From positions 930,001-994,000 of the forward strand of contig OZ245934.1 of assembly GCA_965230005.1 (NCBI GenBank): 64,000 nt of DNA, given 5' to 3'. A model generated the notes under the pieces. That model did no database searches, was not told the DNA's origin, and saw nothing but the letters and a program-made list of their open reading frames with translations. Shown in pieces: positions 8,746 through 16,588 of this stretch. Origin of the DNA: SZUA-309 sp965230005. GTDB lineage: Bacteria; Pseudomonadota; Gammaproteobacteria; Pseudomonadales; Azotimanducaceae. Both the position numbers and the translations under genes were made by a program. Each line of letters opens with the position of its first letter. The first letter of the stretch is position 1.

Positions 8746-9186
8746 TTATTTGGCGCCGCGGACCTTCGGCATCCGATCGTTCCAGGCCTTCGGCGCCGCC
8801 TTGTAGCCGCGACATTCGGCGAGGAACTTGGTGGCCTGCCGCCAGGCTTTCTCCGCACCAAGGCGCTTCACGGAAAACTCCCGGACGTGGGATTTGCCGT
8901 TGGTCTGCACCTGGACACGAAAGGCCGGCGAGGGACGGCGCACCAGATTGATGCCGCGAACACCGGTGGAGTGCTTCTTATCCGTGGAAGCTTCCCGCAC
9001 ACGCTTGCTGCGCGCTTTCTCCTGCGCTTCGGCCCACTGCTTATCGAGGGCCTTGGCATCCCGACGTACGGCCGCCTGCTTGGTCTTGTTCAGCCCGATG
9101 AGGCTGAAGTAGCGTTGTTCCAGCTTGCCGTTGATGCTCCGGGCAACGCGTAAGAGCTGCCCGTTGTTCAGTTCGTAAACTGCCAC
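8746..9186 (-). CDS. Small AP2-like domain protein
   Basis: 146 residues; GTG start with AGGAG seven bases upstream. Residues 32-70 are highly charged and helical. Residues ~74-126 (TGVRGINLVRRPSPAFRVQV, then HVREFSVKRLGAEKAWRQA) follow the AP2-domain pattern: G-[IV]-x-G-[IV], a beta hairpin with alternating aromatic and basic residues, then FSVKxxGxEKAxxxA heading into a helix. AP2-like folds bind DNA in plants, apicomplexans and phage HNH endonucleases; no nuclease motif is present here. The basic composition agrees with nucleic-acid binding. Function unknown. Monocistronic by position, between pyrB and etfA. Confidence 0.6.
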   Translation of the reverse strand: MAVYELNNGQLLRVARSINGKLEQRYFSLIGLNKTKQAAVRRDAKALDKQWAEAQEKARSKRVREASTDKKHSTGVRGINLVRRPSPAFRVQVQTNGKSHVREFSVKRLGAEKAWRQATKFLAECRGYKAAPKAWNDRMPKVRGAK

Positions 9187-9277
9187 TGAAATGACTCCTG
9201 TCGTCTCAATTCAATCCTTCGAGAGGCGAAGGGTACCACCGACCGCGGCACCCTTCTTCATACTCCGGGTGCAAGAC

Positions 9278-10207
9278 TCAGAGTGCGGCTTCGAGCTCCG
9301 GCAGTGCGCTGAAGAGATCGGCAACGAGGCCGTAGTCGGCCACCTGGAAGATCGGCGCATCCTCATCCTTGTTGATGGCAACGATCACTTTGCTGTCCTT
9401 CATGCCCGCCAGGTGCTGAATCGCTCCGGAAATACCCACTGCGATGTACAGCTCCGGGGCGACAATCTTACCCGTTTGTCCCACCTGCATGTCATTAGGC
9501 ACGAACCCGGCATCAACGGCGGCGCGGGACGCGCCGATGGCAGCACCCAGCTTGTCAGCAATGCCGTCGAGGAGCGCGAAATTTTCGCCGCTACCCATGC
9601 CGCGACCGCCGGAGATGATGACGCTGGCGGCCGTGAGCTCAGGACGCTCGGACTTGGCGATCTCCTCGCCAACGAAGCTCGAATTGCCGGCATCGTGCGC
9701 ACTGGAAACGGCTTCTACGGACGCAGAACCGCCTTCTGCCGGTACCGGATCAAAAGCCGTTCCGCGCACGGAGAGCACCTTGATGGAGTCGTTCGACTTC
9801 ACCGTCGCAATGGCATTACCGGCGTAAATCGGCCGCTTGAACGTTTCCGCGCCTTCGACCCCCTGGATATCGGAGATGTGGGCCACGTCCAGGGTGGCTG
9901 CGACGCGCGGCAGGAAGTTCTTACCGACGGTCGTGTGCGCCGTCAGGATGTGGGAGTAGCTGGCGCCGAGTTCGGCGACGAGCGGCGCGATGTTCTCTGC
10001 GAGCTGATGACCGTAAGCGGCGTTGTCTGCACAGAGTACTTTGGCGACGCCTGGCACCTGAGCGGCAGCTTCGGCAACGGCACCACAGCCTTCACCGGCA
10101 ACCAGCACGTCCACGTCGCCCCCGATCGCGGCCGCGGCGGCCAGGACGACTCGAGTGACCGGCTTGAGTTCGGCGTTATCGTGGTCGGCTACTACGAGAA
10201 TGCTCAT
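9278..10207 (-). CDS. etfA: Electron transfer flavoprotein alpha subunit
   Basis: 309 residues, the usual length. N-terminal Rossmann-like domain, then the FAD-binding C-terminal domain with ISGGRGMGSGENF, VGQTGKIVAPELYIAVGISG and AINKDEDAPIFQVADYGLV, the family signature region. With EtfB it carries electrons from acyl-CoA and other flavin dehydrogenases to ETF:quinone oxidoreductase. The ATG overlaps the etfB stop as ATGA, implying translational coupling and 1:1 synthesis. Confidence 0.97.
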   Translation of the reverse strand: MSILVVADHDNAELKPVTRVVLAAAAAIGGDVDVLVAGEGCGAVAEAAAQVPGVAKVLCADNAAYGHQLAENIAPLVAELGASYSHILTAHTTVGKNFLPRVAATLDVAHISDIQGVEGAETFKRPIYAGNAIATVKSNDSIKVLSVRGTAFDPVPAEGGSASVEAVSSAHDAGNSSFVGEEIAKSERPELTAASVIISGGRGMGSGENFALLDGIADKLGAAIGASRAAVDAGFVPNDMQVGQTGKIVAPELYIAVGISGAIQHLAGMKDSKVIVAINKDEDAPIFQVADYGLVADLFSALPELEAAL

Positions 10208-10956
10208 GAAATCACCTTCGCTTCGTTCTTCAACTTGTCGACGAGTTCGTCGACGGTCTCGACCTTGATACCGGCTTCGCGTTCAGCCGGCGGCTCAACG
10301 GACAGCACCTCTACGGTCGGGGCGAGGTCCACACCGAGTTCATCGGGTGTGACCACGTCGAGCGGCTTCTTCTTCGCCTTCATGATGTTCGGCAGCGATG
10401 CGTAACGTGGCTCGTTCAGGCGCAGGTCCGTGGTGACCACGGCCGGCAGGTTCAGGCTCACCGTCTGCAGGCCGCCATCAATCTCGCGGGTTACGTCGAT
10501 CTTGCCGTCGGCAAGCTTCACTTCCGAGGCGAAGGTGCCCTGAGCCATGCCCGTGAGGGCGGCAAACATCTGACCGGTCTGGCTGTTGTCGCCATCGATG
10601 GACTGCTTGCCGAAAATCACGAGCTCCGCCCCTTCCTTCTCCTGCAGCGCCTTCAGCGCTTTGGCGATACCGAGGGGCTGGGCGTCGACGTCGGTTTCGA
10701 TCAGCACTGCGCGGTCGGCGCCGAGCGCGAGGCAGGTGCGCAGCTGTTCCTGGCTGGCTGAAGAGCCAACGGTAACGGCCACGACTTCCGTGGCGGTGCC
10801 CGCTTCTTTGAGACGGACCGCCTCTTCGATGGCGATCTCGCAGAAGGGGTTAACAGACATTTTCACGTTGTTGAGGTCTACACCCGAATTGTCCGGCTTC
10901 ACCCGGATCTTGACGTTGTAGTCCACAACACGCTTTACCGGAACCAGTACTTTCAT
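10204..10956 (-). CDS. etfB: Electron transfer flavoprotein beta subunit
   Basis: 250 residues. N-terminus MKVLVPVKRVVDYNVKIRVK, then NPFCEIAIEEAVRLKEAG and the LALGADRAVLIETD segment are typical of EtfB, which binds AMP and forms the heterodimer with EtfA. First gene of a leftward etfB-etfA pair. It is divergent from ETF:quinone oxidoreductase across a 340-bp shared promoter region, so the three partners lie together but in two transcripts. Confidence 0.97.
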   Translation of the reverse strand: MKVLVPVKRVVDYNVKIRVKPDNSGVDLNNVKMSVNPFCEIAIEEAVRLKEAGTATEVVAVTVGSSASQEQLRTCLALGADRAVLIETDVDAQPLGIAKALKALQEKEGAELVIFGKQSIDGDNSQTGQMFAALTGMAQGTFASEVKLADGKIDVTREIDGGLQTVSLNLPAVVTTDLRLNEPRYASLPNIMKAKKKPLDVVTPDELGVDLAPTVEVLSVEPPAEREAGIKVETVDELVDKLKNEAKVIS

Positions 10957-11296
10957 GAAGTCTCCGATGGCTTGAGCTGACCGGACGGGCCAGAAACAAA
11001 TGAGTTGCGGTTGTGACCGGTTCCAGTTCGGAATCGGGCCGAAAAAGGCGGCGTATTCTCCCTTGCCCCCGTTTGGGGGTCAAGGCAGGGTGCCTGAGGG
11101 TCCCAGCACCAATTTGTGAGCAAAACAAGCCGCGACCGCTCCACCGGTGCCAGAGACCATGCCGCTGCGGCCTGGCAACGCGACCGACAGGCAGGCGGCG
11201 GCGAGATCCCCTATAATCCGGCGCTCAAAATTCTGGCCGTCGGCACCAACCGAGCTCCCGGACGCGGGCCGACCCAAACAGACTGGAGATCCCTAA
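10957..11296. promoter_or_regulatory. 340-bp divergent promoter region of etfBA and ETF-QO
   Basis: No ORF is supported. On the plus strand a perfect TATAAT lies at 11212-11217, about 80 bp before the ETF-QO start, without a good -35 at normal spacing. A long inverted repeat (CCTTGCCCCC at 11061-11070, GTTT loop, GGGGG-T-CAAGG to 11085; 10 bp with one bulge) lies nearer the etfB side. It could be an operator or an untranslated-leader hairpin for etfB. GGAG at 11284-11287 serves the ETF-QO start. Confidence 0.45.
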
Positions 11297-12967
11297 GTGT
11301 CTGAAGCGAATGCAGTTGAAAGAGAATCAATGGAATTCGACGTGGTCATCGTCGGCGGTGGCCCGGCGGGCCTGGCCGCGGCCATTCGATTCATGCAGCT
11401 CGGTGAGAAAACCGGCCAGGAGATTTCAGTCTGTCTCGTGGAGAAGGGTTCGGAAATCGGCGCCCATATACTCTCCGGGGCCGTGGTCGAGCCTCGGGCA
11501 CTGAATGAGTTGTTTCCGAACTGGAAGGAGCTCGGGGCGCCCCTCGACAATCCGGTGACCATCGACGAAGTCTATTACCTGCCAAACGGCACGAACCGCA
11601 TCAAGATGCCGAGCTTTGCCGTACCGAAAGCGACCCACAACCATGGCAACTATGCCACGAGCCTGGGCAACCTTTGCCGCTGGCTTGGGGAACAGGCTGA
11701 GAACATGGGTGTGAACGTGTTCCCCGGTTTTGCCGCCTCGGAAGTGCTCTATGACGAAAAAGGCGCCGTCTGCGGCATCGCTACCGGCGACATGGGGATC
11801 TCCCGGGAGGGTGAACACAAAGCCACCTATGCGCCGGGCTATGAGCTTCGCGCCAAGTACACGCTCTTCGCCGAAGGCTGTCGCGGCCATCTGGGCAAGC
11901 AGCTCATGGCCAAGTTCGATCTGAACGCGAACTCAGGCACCCAGCACTATGCCATCGGCTTCAAGGAACTCTGGGACGTCGACCCGGCAAAACACGTGCC
12001 CGGTAAGGTGCTGCACACCATGGGCTGGCCGGGGAACCACTTCGGCGGCCTGTTCACCGGATCCTATCTGTATCACCTCGAGAACAATCAGGTTTCGCTC
12101 GGACTCATCGTCGATCTGTCTTATTCAAATCCACATACGAGCCCCTTCGACGAATTCCAGCGCTTCAAGCACCACCCGCTCATCGCCGAGCTGCTGGAAG
12201 GCGGCAAGCGCGTTTCCTACGGCGCACGGGCCATCGTCAAGGGTGGTCTTGCCGCCCTCCCGGAGCTCGCCGTACCCGGCGGTCTGCTGATCGGAGACGA
12301 TGCCGGCTTCCTGAACATGACGAAAATCAAAGGCAGCCACACGGCAATGAAGTCGGGCATGCTCGCCGCTGAAGCCGTCGCCGAGGCGCTGGCCGCCGGT
12401 TCAGAGGGTGGCGAAGCCCTCGGCAGCTTCAAGGAGAAGTTCGAGAACTCCTGGCTCTACGAGGAGCTCCGGCAGGCCCGCAATTCGCAGCAGGCGATCC
12501 ACAAGTTCGGCACCCTGCCGGGTTCGGCCTTCATCTTCGTGGATCAGCTCACCAAGGGGAACATGCCTTTCAACCTGAAGGACCCGACCCCGGATTACGC
12601 GACCCTCAAGCCGGTGGCTAGCTCGAAGAAGATCGACTATCCGAAGCCCGACGGCGTGCTCTCCTTCGACAAGCTGTCGAGTGTTTTCCTCTCGAACACG
12701 AACCACGAGGAAGATCAGCCCTGTCATCTGCAGCTCGCCGATCCCTCAATCCCCATCAGCCAGAATCTGCCCCAGTACGACGAGCCAGCGCAGCGCTACT
12801 GCCCTGCCGGTGTCTACGAGGTCGTGGAAGAAGGCGGTCAGTCGGTCTTCAAGATCAATGCGCAGAACTGCGTGCACTGTAAGACTTGCGACATCAAGGA
12901 TCCGGCGCAGAACATCAACTGGGTGGTACCCGAAGGCACCGGCGGGCCGAACTACCCGAACATGTGA
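11297..12967 (+). CDS. Electron transfer flavoprotein-ubiquinone oxidoreductase
   Basis: 556 residues, full length for bacterial ETF-QO. FAD-binding GGGPAG at about 20-25 and a second dinucleotide motif, LIGDDAGFLN. The C-terminal ferredoxin-like domain holds the [4Fe-4S] cysteines in YCPAGVYEV and NCVHCKTCDIKDPAQNINWV. The enzyme takes electrons from reduced EtfAB and reduces membrane ubiquinone. GTG start with GGAG upstream; an ATG 11 codons later is an alternative. It lies head to head with etfBA. Confidence 0.97.
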   Translation: MSEANAVERESMEFDVVIVGGGPAGLAAAIRFMQLGEKTGQEISVCLVEKGSEIGAHILSGAVVEPRALNELFPNWKELGAPLDNPVTIDEVYYLPNGTNRIKMPSFAVPKATHNHGNYATSLGNLCRWLGEQAENMGVNVFPGFAASEVLYDEKGAVCGIATGDMGISREGEHKATYAPGYELRAKYTLFAEGCRGHLGKQLMAKFDLNANSGTQHYAIGFKELWDVDPAKHVPGKVLHTMGWPGNHFGGLFTGSYLYHLENNQVSLGLIVDLSYSNPHTSPFDEFQRFKHHPLIAELLEGGKRVSYGARAIVKGGLAALPELAVPGGLLIGDDAGFLNMTKIKGSHTAMKSGMLAAEAVAEALAAGSEGGEALGSFKEKFENSWLYEELRQARNSQQAIHKFGTLPGSAFIFVDQLTKGNMPFNLKDPTPDYATLKPVASSKKIDYPKPDGVLSFDKLSSVFLSNTNHEEDQPCHLQLADPSIPISQNLPQYDEPAQRYCPAGVYEVVEEGGQSVFKINAQNCVHCKTCDIKDPAQNINWVVPEGTGGPNYPNM

Positions 12968-12975
12968 TCACACCA

Positions 12976-12997
12976 CCGGCGCTCTGATGGGCGCCGG
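12976..12997. terminator. Hairpin in the convergent gap after ETF-QO
   Basis: 7-bp GC-rich stem CCGGCGC / GCGCCGG (12976-12982, 12991-12997) nine bases after the stop. No U-tract. Its place between converging genes suggests bidirectional termination. Confidence 0.4.
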
Positions 12998-13049
12998 CCG
13001 TCAGCTGGCTGTGTCCGGTCTCGGGCGTTACGCACGCTGCGCCGAGGAC

Positions 13050-13583
13050 TTACCCCAATCGAAAGCGTTCGCCGGCGCTGACCAGCCAGAACTGCCCATC
13101 CCGCTCTTCGCACAGTTCCGCGAGGCGGTAGTAGACGGGGCGGCTGACGAGCGCGTCGAGGCCCGCTCTGACGGTCACGTAAGGTTTTGGTCCCGCAGCA
13201 CCGTCAGCGAGTTTCAATGGGTGCTCTGCGTCCGCACGGACGTAGTCATCAACGTTGGTGATGAACAGCAGTTCCTGCTCGGCGCCCGCGCCCTTGATTT
13301 CCACATCAACGGCCACGAAGGGTGCGTCTTCCACTTCGATCGTGAGCTTTTCCGCCGGGGTGACCAGACAGTAGCCGTCGGGGTCCTTGCGCAGGATCGT
13401 CGAGAACAGCCGCACAATGGGAGCCCGCTGAATGGGGTCGCCCTCGTGATACCAGGTGCCGTCCCGGGCAATGCGGATATCGATGCGTCCTTCCCGGCTG
13501 GGGTTCCAGGCCGACACGGGTGGCAGCTGGCGGGAGGCCTGTATGGCCGAGAGCTCGTCAAAAAGTGCGTTCAGCGTCTGCAC
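13050..13583 (-). CDS. DUF1285 family protein
   Basis: 177 residues, the normal length for DUF1285. Diagnostic parts are IDIRIARDGTWYHEGDPI and IVRLFSTILRKDPDGYCLVT, then a beta-rich C-terminal lobe. No signal peptide or membrane segment, so cytoplasmic. The family has no assigned biochemical role. GTG start 6 bases after the moaA stop places it in a moaA operon; a link to molybdenum cofactor work is only positional. Confidence 0.85.
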   Translation of the reverse strand: MQTLNALFDELSAIQASRQLPPVSAWNPSREGRIDIRIARDGTWYHEGDPIQRAPIVRLFSTILRKDPDGYCLVTPAEKLTIEVEDAPFVAVDVEIKGAGAEQELLFITNVDDYVRADAEHPLKLADGAAGPKPYVTVRAGLDALVSRPVYYRLAELCEERDGQFWLVSAGERFRLG

Positions 13584-13589
13584 TGCAGA

Positions 13590-14555
13590 TCAGCCGCCGA
13601 TGAACTTCATCACCGTGACTTCACCCGTGAAGCTGGCCCGCTGTTTGTCCCCAAGGGCGCGAACCAGCAACGATTGCAGCTGCGCCAGAGCCAACGGTTC
13701 CGGTTCTGCGAGAATGGGCTTCATGTCGTGGGAGCGGGCATTCGACAGACAGCCATAGAGAAAACCATTCGACGACAGACGCAGGCGTGTGCAGGCACTG
13801 CAGAACGGCTCGGACTCGTTGGCAATGATGCCGAAGGTCCCAGCTCCGGGTATCTCGTAGCGAACGGCCGTCGAGTCGTAGGGGGCGTCGGTACGCGAGA
13901 ATTCGTAGTGCTCGCCGATGGCTTCCAGGATGTCGGCCATGCCGATGAAGTCACGTTGGAACGCCTGGCTGGTTTTGAGATGGCCCATCTGCATGAGCTC
14001 GATGAAGCGCAGCTCGAACCCGTTTTCCAGACAGTAGTCGAGCATGGGCAGAATCTGGTCGGCGTTCGCCGTCCGCATGGGCACCATGTTGACCTTGATC
14101 TTCAGGCCGGCGTTTTTCAGAGCGTCGAGCCCACCGAGCACGGTTGCGAGATCGCCCGAGCGGGCGATGCTGCGGAAACGGTCTGCGTCGAGCGTGTCGA
14201 GGCTCACGTTGATGCGTTTGAGCCCGGAGTCGAGGAGCGTGTCGAGTTTCCGCAGCACGAGCTGGCCGTTTGTCGTCACCGACACGTCTTTCAGCCCCAT
14301 CTTCATGACGGCCGGCAGGAAACTGTCGAACTTCGGGGTCAGCATGGGTTCACCACCGGTAATCCGGAGGCGGTCGATGCCGGCCGCATCCATGAGCAGC
14401 CGCACGGCGCGCGTCATTTCCTCGGCTTCGAGTTCGTGGGTCGCAGCCTGGAGCCGTTTGCCGTTCGGCACACAATAAGTGCAGGCGTAGTTACAGGCCG
14501 CGGTCAGGCTGACCCGAAGGTTACGGAAACGGCGCCCATAGGCGTCAACGATCAT
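13590..14555 (-). CDS. moaA: GTP 3',8-cyclase MoaA (radical SAM)
   Basis: 321 residues. The radical-SAM cluster motif is C21-x3-C25-x2-C28 in LTAACNYACTYCVP; ITGGEPML follows. The second, MoaA-specific cluster is CSACTRLRLSSNGFLYGC (CxxC-x13-C), and the chain ends in FIGG, the two-glycine tail needed for catalysis in known MoaA. It starts molybdopterin synthesis by rearranging GTP with MoaC. The leader motif VSLTAACNYAC differs from the common SVTDRCNFRC but retains all cysteines. moaC, moaD and moaE are 40 kb away at 54.5-55.8 kb. Confidence 0.92.
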   Translation of the reverse strand: MIVDAYGRRFRNLRVSLTAACNYACTYCVPNGKRLQAATHELEAEEMTRAVRLLMDAAGIDRLRITGGEPMLTPKFDSFLPAVMKMGLKDVSVTTNGQLVLRKLDTLLDSGLKRINVSLDTLDADRFRSIARSGDLATVLGGLDALKNAGLKIKVNMVPMRTANADQILPMLDYCLENGFELRFIELMQMGHLKTSQAFQRDFIGMADILEAIGEHYEFSRTDAPYDSTAVRYEIPGAGTFGIIANESEPFCSACTRLRLSSNGFLYGCLSNARSHDMKPILAEPEPLALAQLQSLLVRALGDKQRASFTGEVTVMKFIGG

Positions 14556-14711
14556 CGGCTGACCCGTCGGTTTACCAAAGCGCCCGAGTATGCCTTGCAG
14601 GCCGTAAAAGTCACGTAAAACGGGAACCAGTTCCGGACAATCCCGACGGCTCTGGCGTCTACTTTACCGGTCGTCGCTCTCCCCTCCCCCCAGAATCTGA
14701 GCGGCGACTTT

Positions 14712-14785
14712 CAGCCGTACTCCGGCTGTGACTCCTGAAAAGGTACTGCCCGATCCGCTTCCCCAAGTCGGTCGGGCTTTTTTTT
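14712..14785 (+). ncRNA. Candidate small RNA 3' end (orphan transcript)
   Basis: A hairpin CAGCCG-TACTC-CGGCTG (14712-14728) is followed by a strong intrinsic terminator (14748-14785) on the plus strand, yet the genes on both sides (moaA and a small ORF) are leftward. A plus-strand transcript must therefore end here with no gene to explain it. Its 5' end is not fixed: TTGCAG near 14592 and a TAAAAC box downstream are weak promoter candidates. I cannot match it to a known RNA family. Confidence 0.35.
14748..14785 (+). terminator. Strong Rho-independent terminator, plus strand
   Basis: Stem GCCCGA / TCGGGC (14748-14753, 14772-14777) extends inward through CCGCTT / AAGTCGG with one bulged T and a CCCC loop. 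It is followed by eight consecutive T (14778-14785). This is the best intrinsic terminator seen in the window. Confidence 0.8.
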
Positions 14786-14811
14786 GCGGAGCGTTTAGTG
14801 CGCGCGGGGTA

Positions 14812-14988
14812 TCAGCGCCGGCTCGAGACGGCCTTGAGCACCACCTTCAGGGGCATGTCGAGCGTATTGCGCCGGGCATCCACCGTCTTGACCTTCACGG
14901 TCTCGGAATTCCAGTCATTCCCCTCGAGCACCATGTAGTTGGTGCCTTCGCGGTTGAAGATTCGTCCCTCTAACTGCTTGTTCGCCAT
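14812..14988 (-). CDS. Hypothetical 58-residue protein
   Basis: ATG at 14988 gives 58 residues beginning MANKQLEGRIFNREGTNYMV. A longer reading from 15057 would add an unlikely N-terminus. AGGCACGG lies a few bases before the ATG. The composition is mixed and polar with alternating hydrophobics (predicted small beta barrel or strand-rich fold), a basic C-terminus (VVLKAVSSRR), no membrane segment and no cysteine. I do not recognise the family. It follows murF on the same strand (114 bp). Confidence 0.5.
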   Translation of the reverse strand: MANKQLEGRIFNREGTNYMVLEGNDWNSETVKVKTVDARRNTLDMPLKVVLKAVSSRR

Positions 14989-15102
14989 GTCCGTGCCTGC
15001 TGATCCCTTATGCTGATTCGATGAGTGTTTTCGGCGGGGTTCAGCGTCGATTGTCATCCGCCTTGCGGGACAGAACCATCGAATCCCCGCAGGGAGATGT
15101 AA

Positions 15103-16449
15103 TCAGGACGTGAAAGCGTGCGCGATCTCGGCGACGAAGCGCTTCGACCAGAAAACGCCGTTGGACCCCTTCACGAGCAGCACGTCGCCGGGAACCAGCG
15201 TGGTCTTCAGTGCTTCGAGGAGTTCAGGTCCCGCTTCTGAGAAGGCGCTGGCCTGTTCACCGAGGTTCCTGACCAGAGGCGCCATGGCCTGACCCACGCA
15301 GAATACGTGCTCCAGGCCGGCACAGGCATCCGCCAGGCCTGCGTGAGCGGCTTCGGAAACATCACCCAGCTCATGCATCTCTCCCAGCAGCGCGATCGTC
15401 CTCCCCGATTCCGTACGGAGGCTCGTCAGTGCCGCCCGCATGCTGTCCGGATTGGCGTTGTAGCTGTCGTCGATGATGGTGATATCCCCCGCCGCTATGC
15501 GGTTACCACGACCTTCCGGCACCAGAGTCTGCGGGAGCGTCAGTCCTGCCGAGATGTCCCGGTCGAGGACCTGAAGCACCGCCAGAACGGCGGCGAGGGA
15601 ACGGGCGCGGTGCACACCGCCGCCCGGGACCTCTGCAAGCAAAGTCGCTTCGCCGAGCTGGTAGCGGGCCTGAGTACCGCTAACCCCCAGAAGTTGAACG
15701 TCTGCGCTGCTGCTTTCCCCGAAGGTGGTCAGCCGCAGGCTTTCGGGTAGATCGTCGAGAGGGACCAGGTCCTCAACAATAAAATCACCTTCGTGTTTTA
15801 ACCCATTGATAATGGATAGCTTTTCACGCCTGAGCGCATCCCAGTCGGGAAAGTTTTCGATGTGCGCCTGCTGCACGTTGAGCAGTACGCTGACGGTCGG
15901 CTTGACCAGTTCCGAGAGCGGACCTATCTCGCCGGGATGATTGGTGCCGACTTCGAAAACAGCCGCCGACGACGCTCGCGGTGTGCGGGCCAGAGAAAGC
16001 GGCACGCCCAGGTGATTGTTGAGGCTGCCGGTGGTCGCAAAGGCATCCAATGCGGCCGCGAGGAAGGTCTTGCTCGTCGTTTTGCCGCTCGAACCGGTCA
16101 CAGCCACCACCGGGCAATCAAGCCGGTCCCGACCTGCCCGGCCGAGGGCCCAGAGCCCGTCGAGGGTATCCGCCACTTTCAGCTCTGGTGCGTTCCGATG
16201 GATCGGGTCGTGGGTGAGCACACCCGCGGCACCGCGCTCGAGAGCCATGGCCACGAAGTCATGGCCGTCGCGATCGGATCGCTGGCTCGGATTGAAGCGC
16301 GGACCCGGATCCCCGGTCAGCGCAATGAAGAGGTCCCCGGATTCGATGGTGCGCGAGTCGATGCTGATACCTGTAATGTCCGGACCCGCCTCCGCGGACA
16401 ACCCGAGCGCCTCACAGAGCTCCGACCAGCGCCAGAGGGGTGTACTCAC
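15103..16449 (-). CDS. murF: UDP-N-acetylmuramoyl-tripeptide--D-Ala-D-Ala ligase MurF
   Basis: 448 residues from a GTG start at 16449 with AGGGGCGAGG upstream; an upstream ATG at 16533 has no ribosome site and adds atypical residues. ATP site TGSSGKTT at ~118-125, SLNNHLGVPLSLAR, EVGTNHPGEIG, and the C-terminal DDSYNANPDSM and LLGEMHELG motifs are all MurF-like. It adds D-Ala-D-Ala to the UDP-MurNAc tripeptide. In most gammaproteobacteria murF lies in the dcw cluster; here it stands alone. NNHLGVPLSLAR and GRGN look more like alphaproteobacterial MurF (from memory). It may be the sole MurF or a second copy. Confidence 0.88.
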   Translation of the reverse strand: MSTPLWRWSELCEALGLSAEAGPDITGISIDSRTIESGDLFIALTGDPGPRFNPSQRSDRDGHDFVAMALERGAAGVLTHDPIHRNAPELKVADTLDGLWALGRAGRDRLDCPVVAVTGSSGKTTSKTFLAAALDAFATTGSLNNHLGVPLSLARTPRASSAAVFEVGTNHPGEIGPLSELVKPTVSVLLNVQQAHIENFPDWDALRREKLSIINGLKHEGDFIVEDLVPLDDLPESLRLTTFGESSSADVQLLGVSGTQARYQLGEATLLAEVPGGGVHRARSLAAVLAVLQVLDRDISAGLTLPQTLVPEGRGNRIAAGDITIIDDSYNANPDSMRAALTSLRTESGRTIALLGEMHELGDVSEAAHAGLADACAGLEHVFCVGQAMAPLVRNLGEQASAFSEAGPELLEALKTTLVPGDVLLVKGSNGVFWSKRFVAEIAHAFTS

Positions 16450-16588
16450 GGCCTCGCCCCTGAAAAGCTTGCGCCCCGCACCCTGTCTGAGCGGCTGGAG
16501 CGGGTATAGTCCGGAGCAATTCGGCTGCCGCAACGGTCCAATAGATCAGTCATGGCGGAGCACTCTACACGGACCCCGAGGAAAACCA

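Noticed and set aside
12681..14618. A 645-codon plus-strand frame over the ETF-QO end, DUF1285 and moaA.
   Set aside because: It overlaps three supported genes and has no domain or ribosome site; a GC-driven shadow.
14556..14811. Molybdenum-cofactor riboswitch in front of moaA.
   Set aside because: I could not fit the minus-strand sequence to the Moco RNA motif from memory; the hairpin there has its T-run on the plus strand instead.
16450..16533. ATG start for murF at 16533.
   Set aside because: Adds 28 atypical residues and lacks a ribosome site; GTG at 16449 is better supported.
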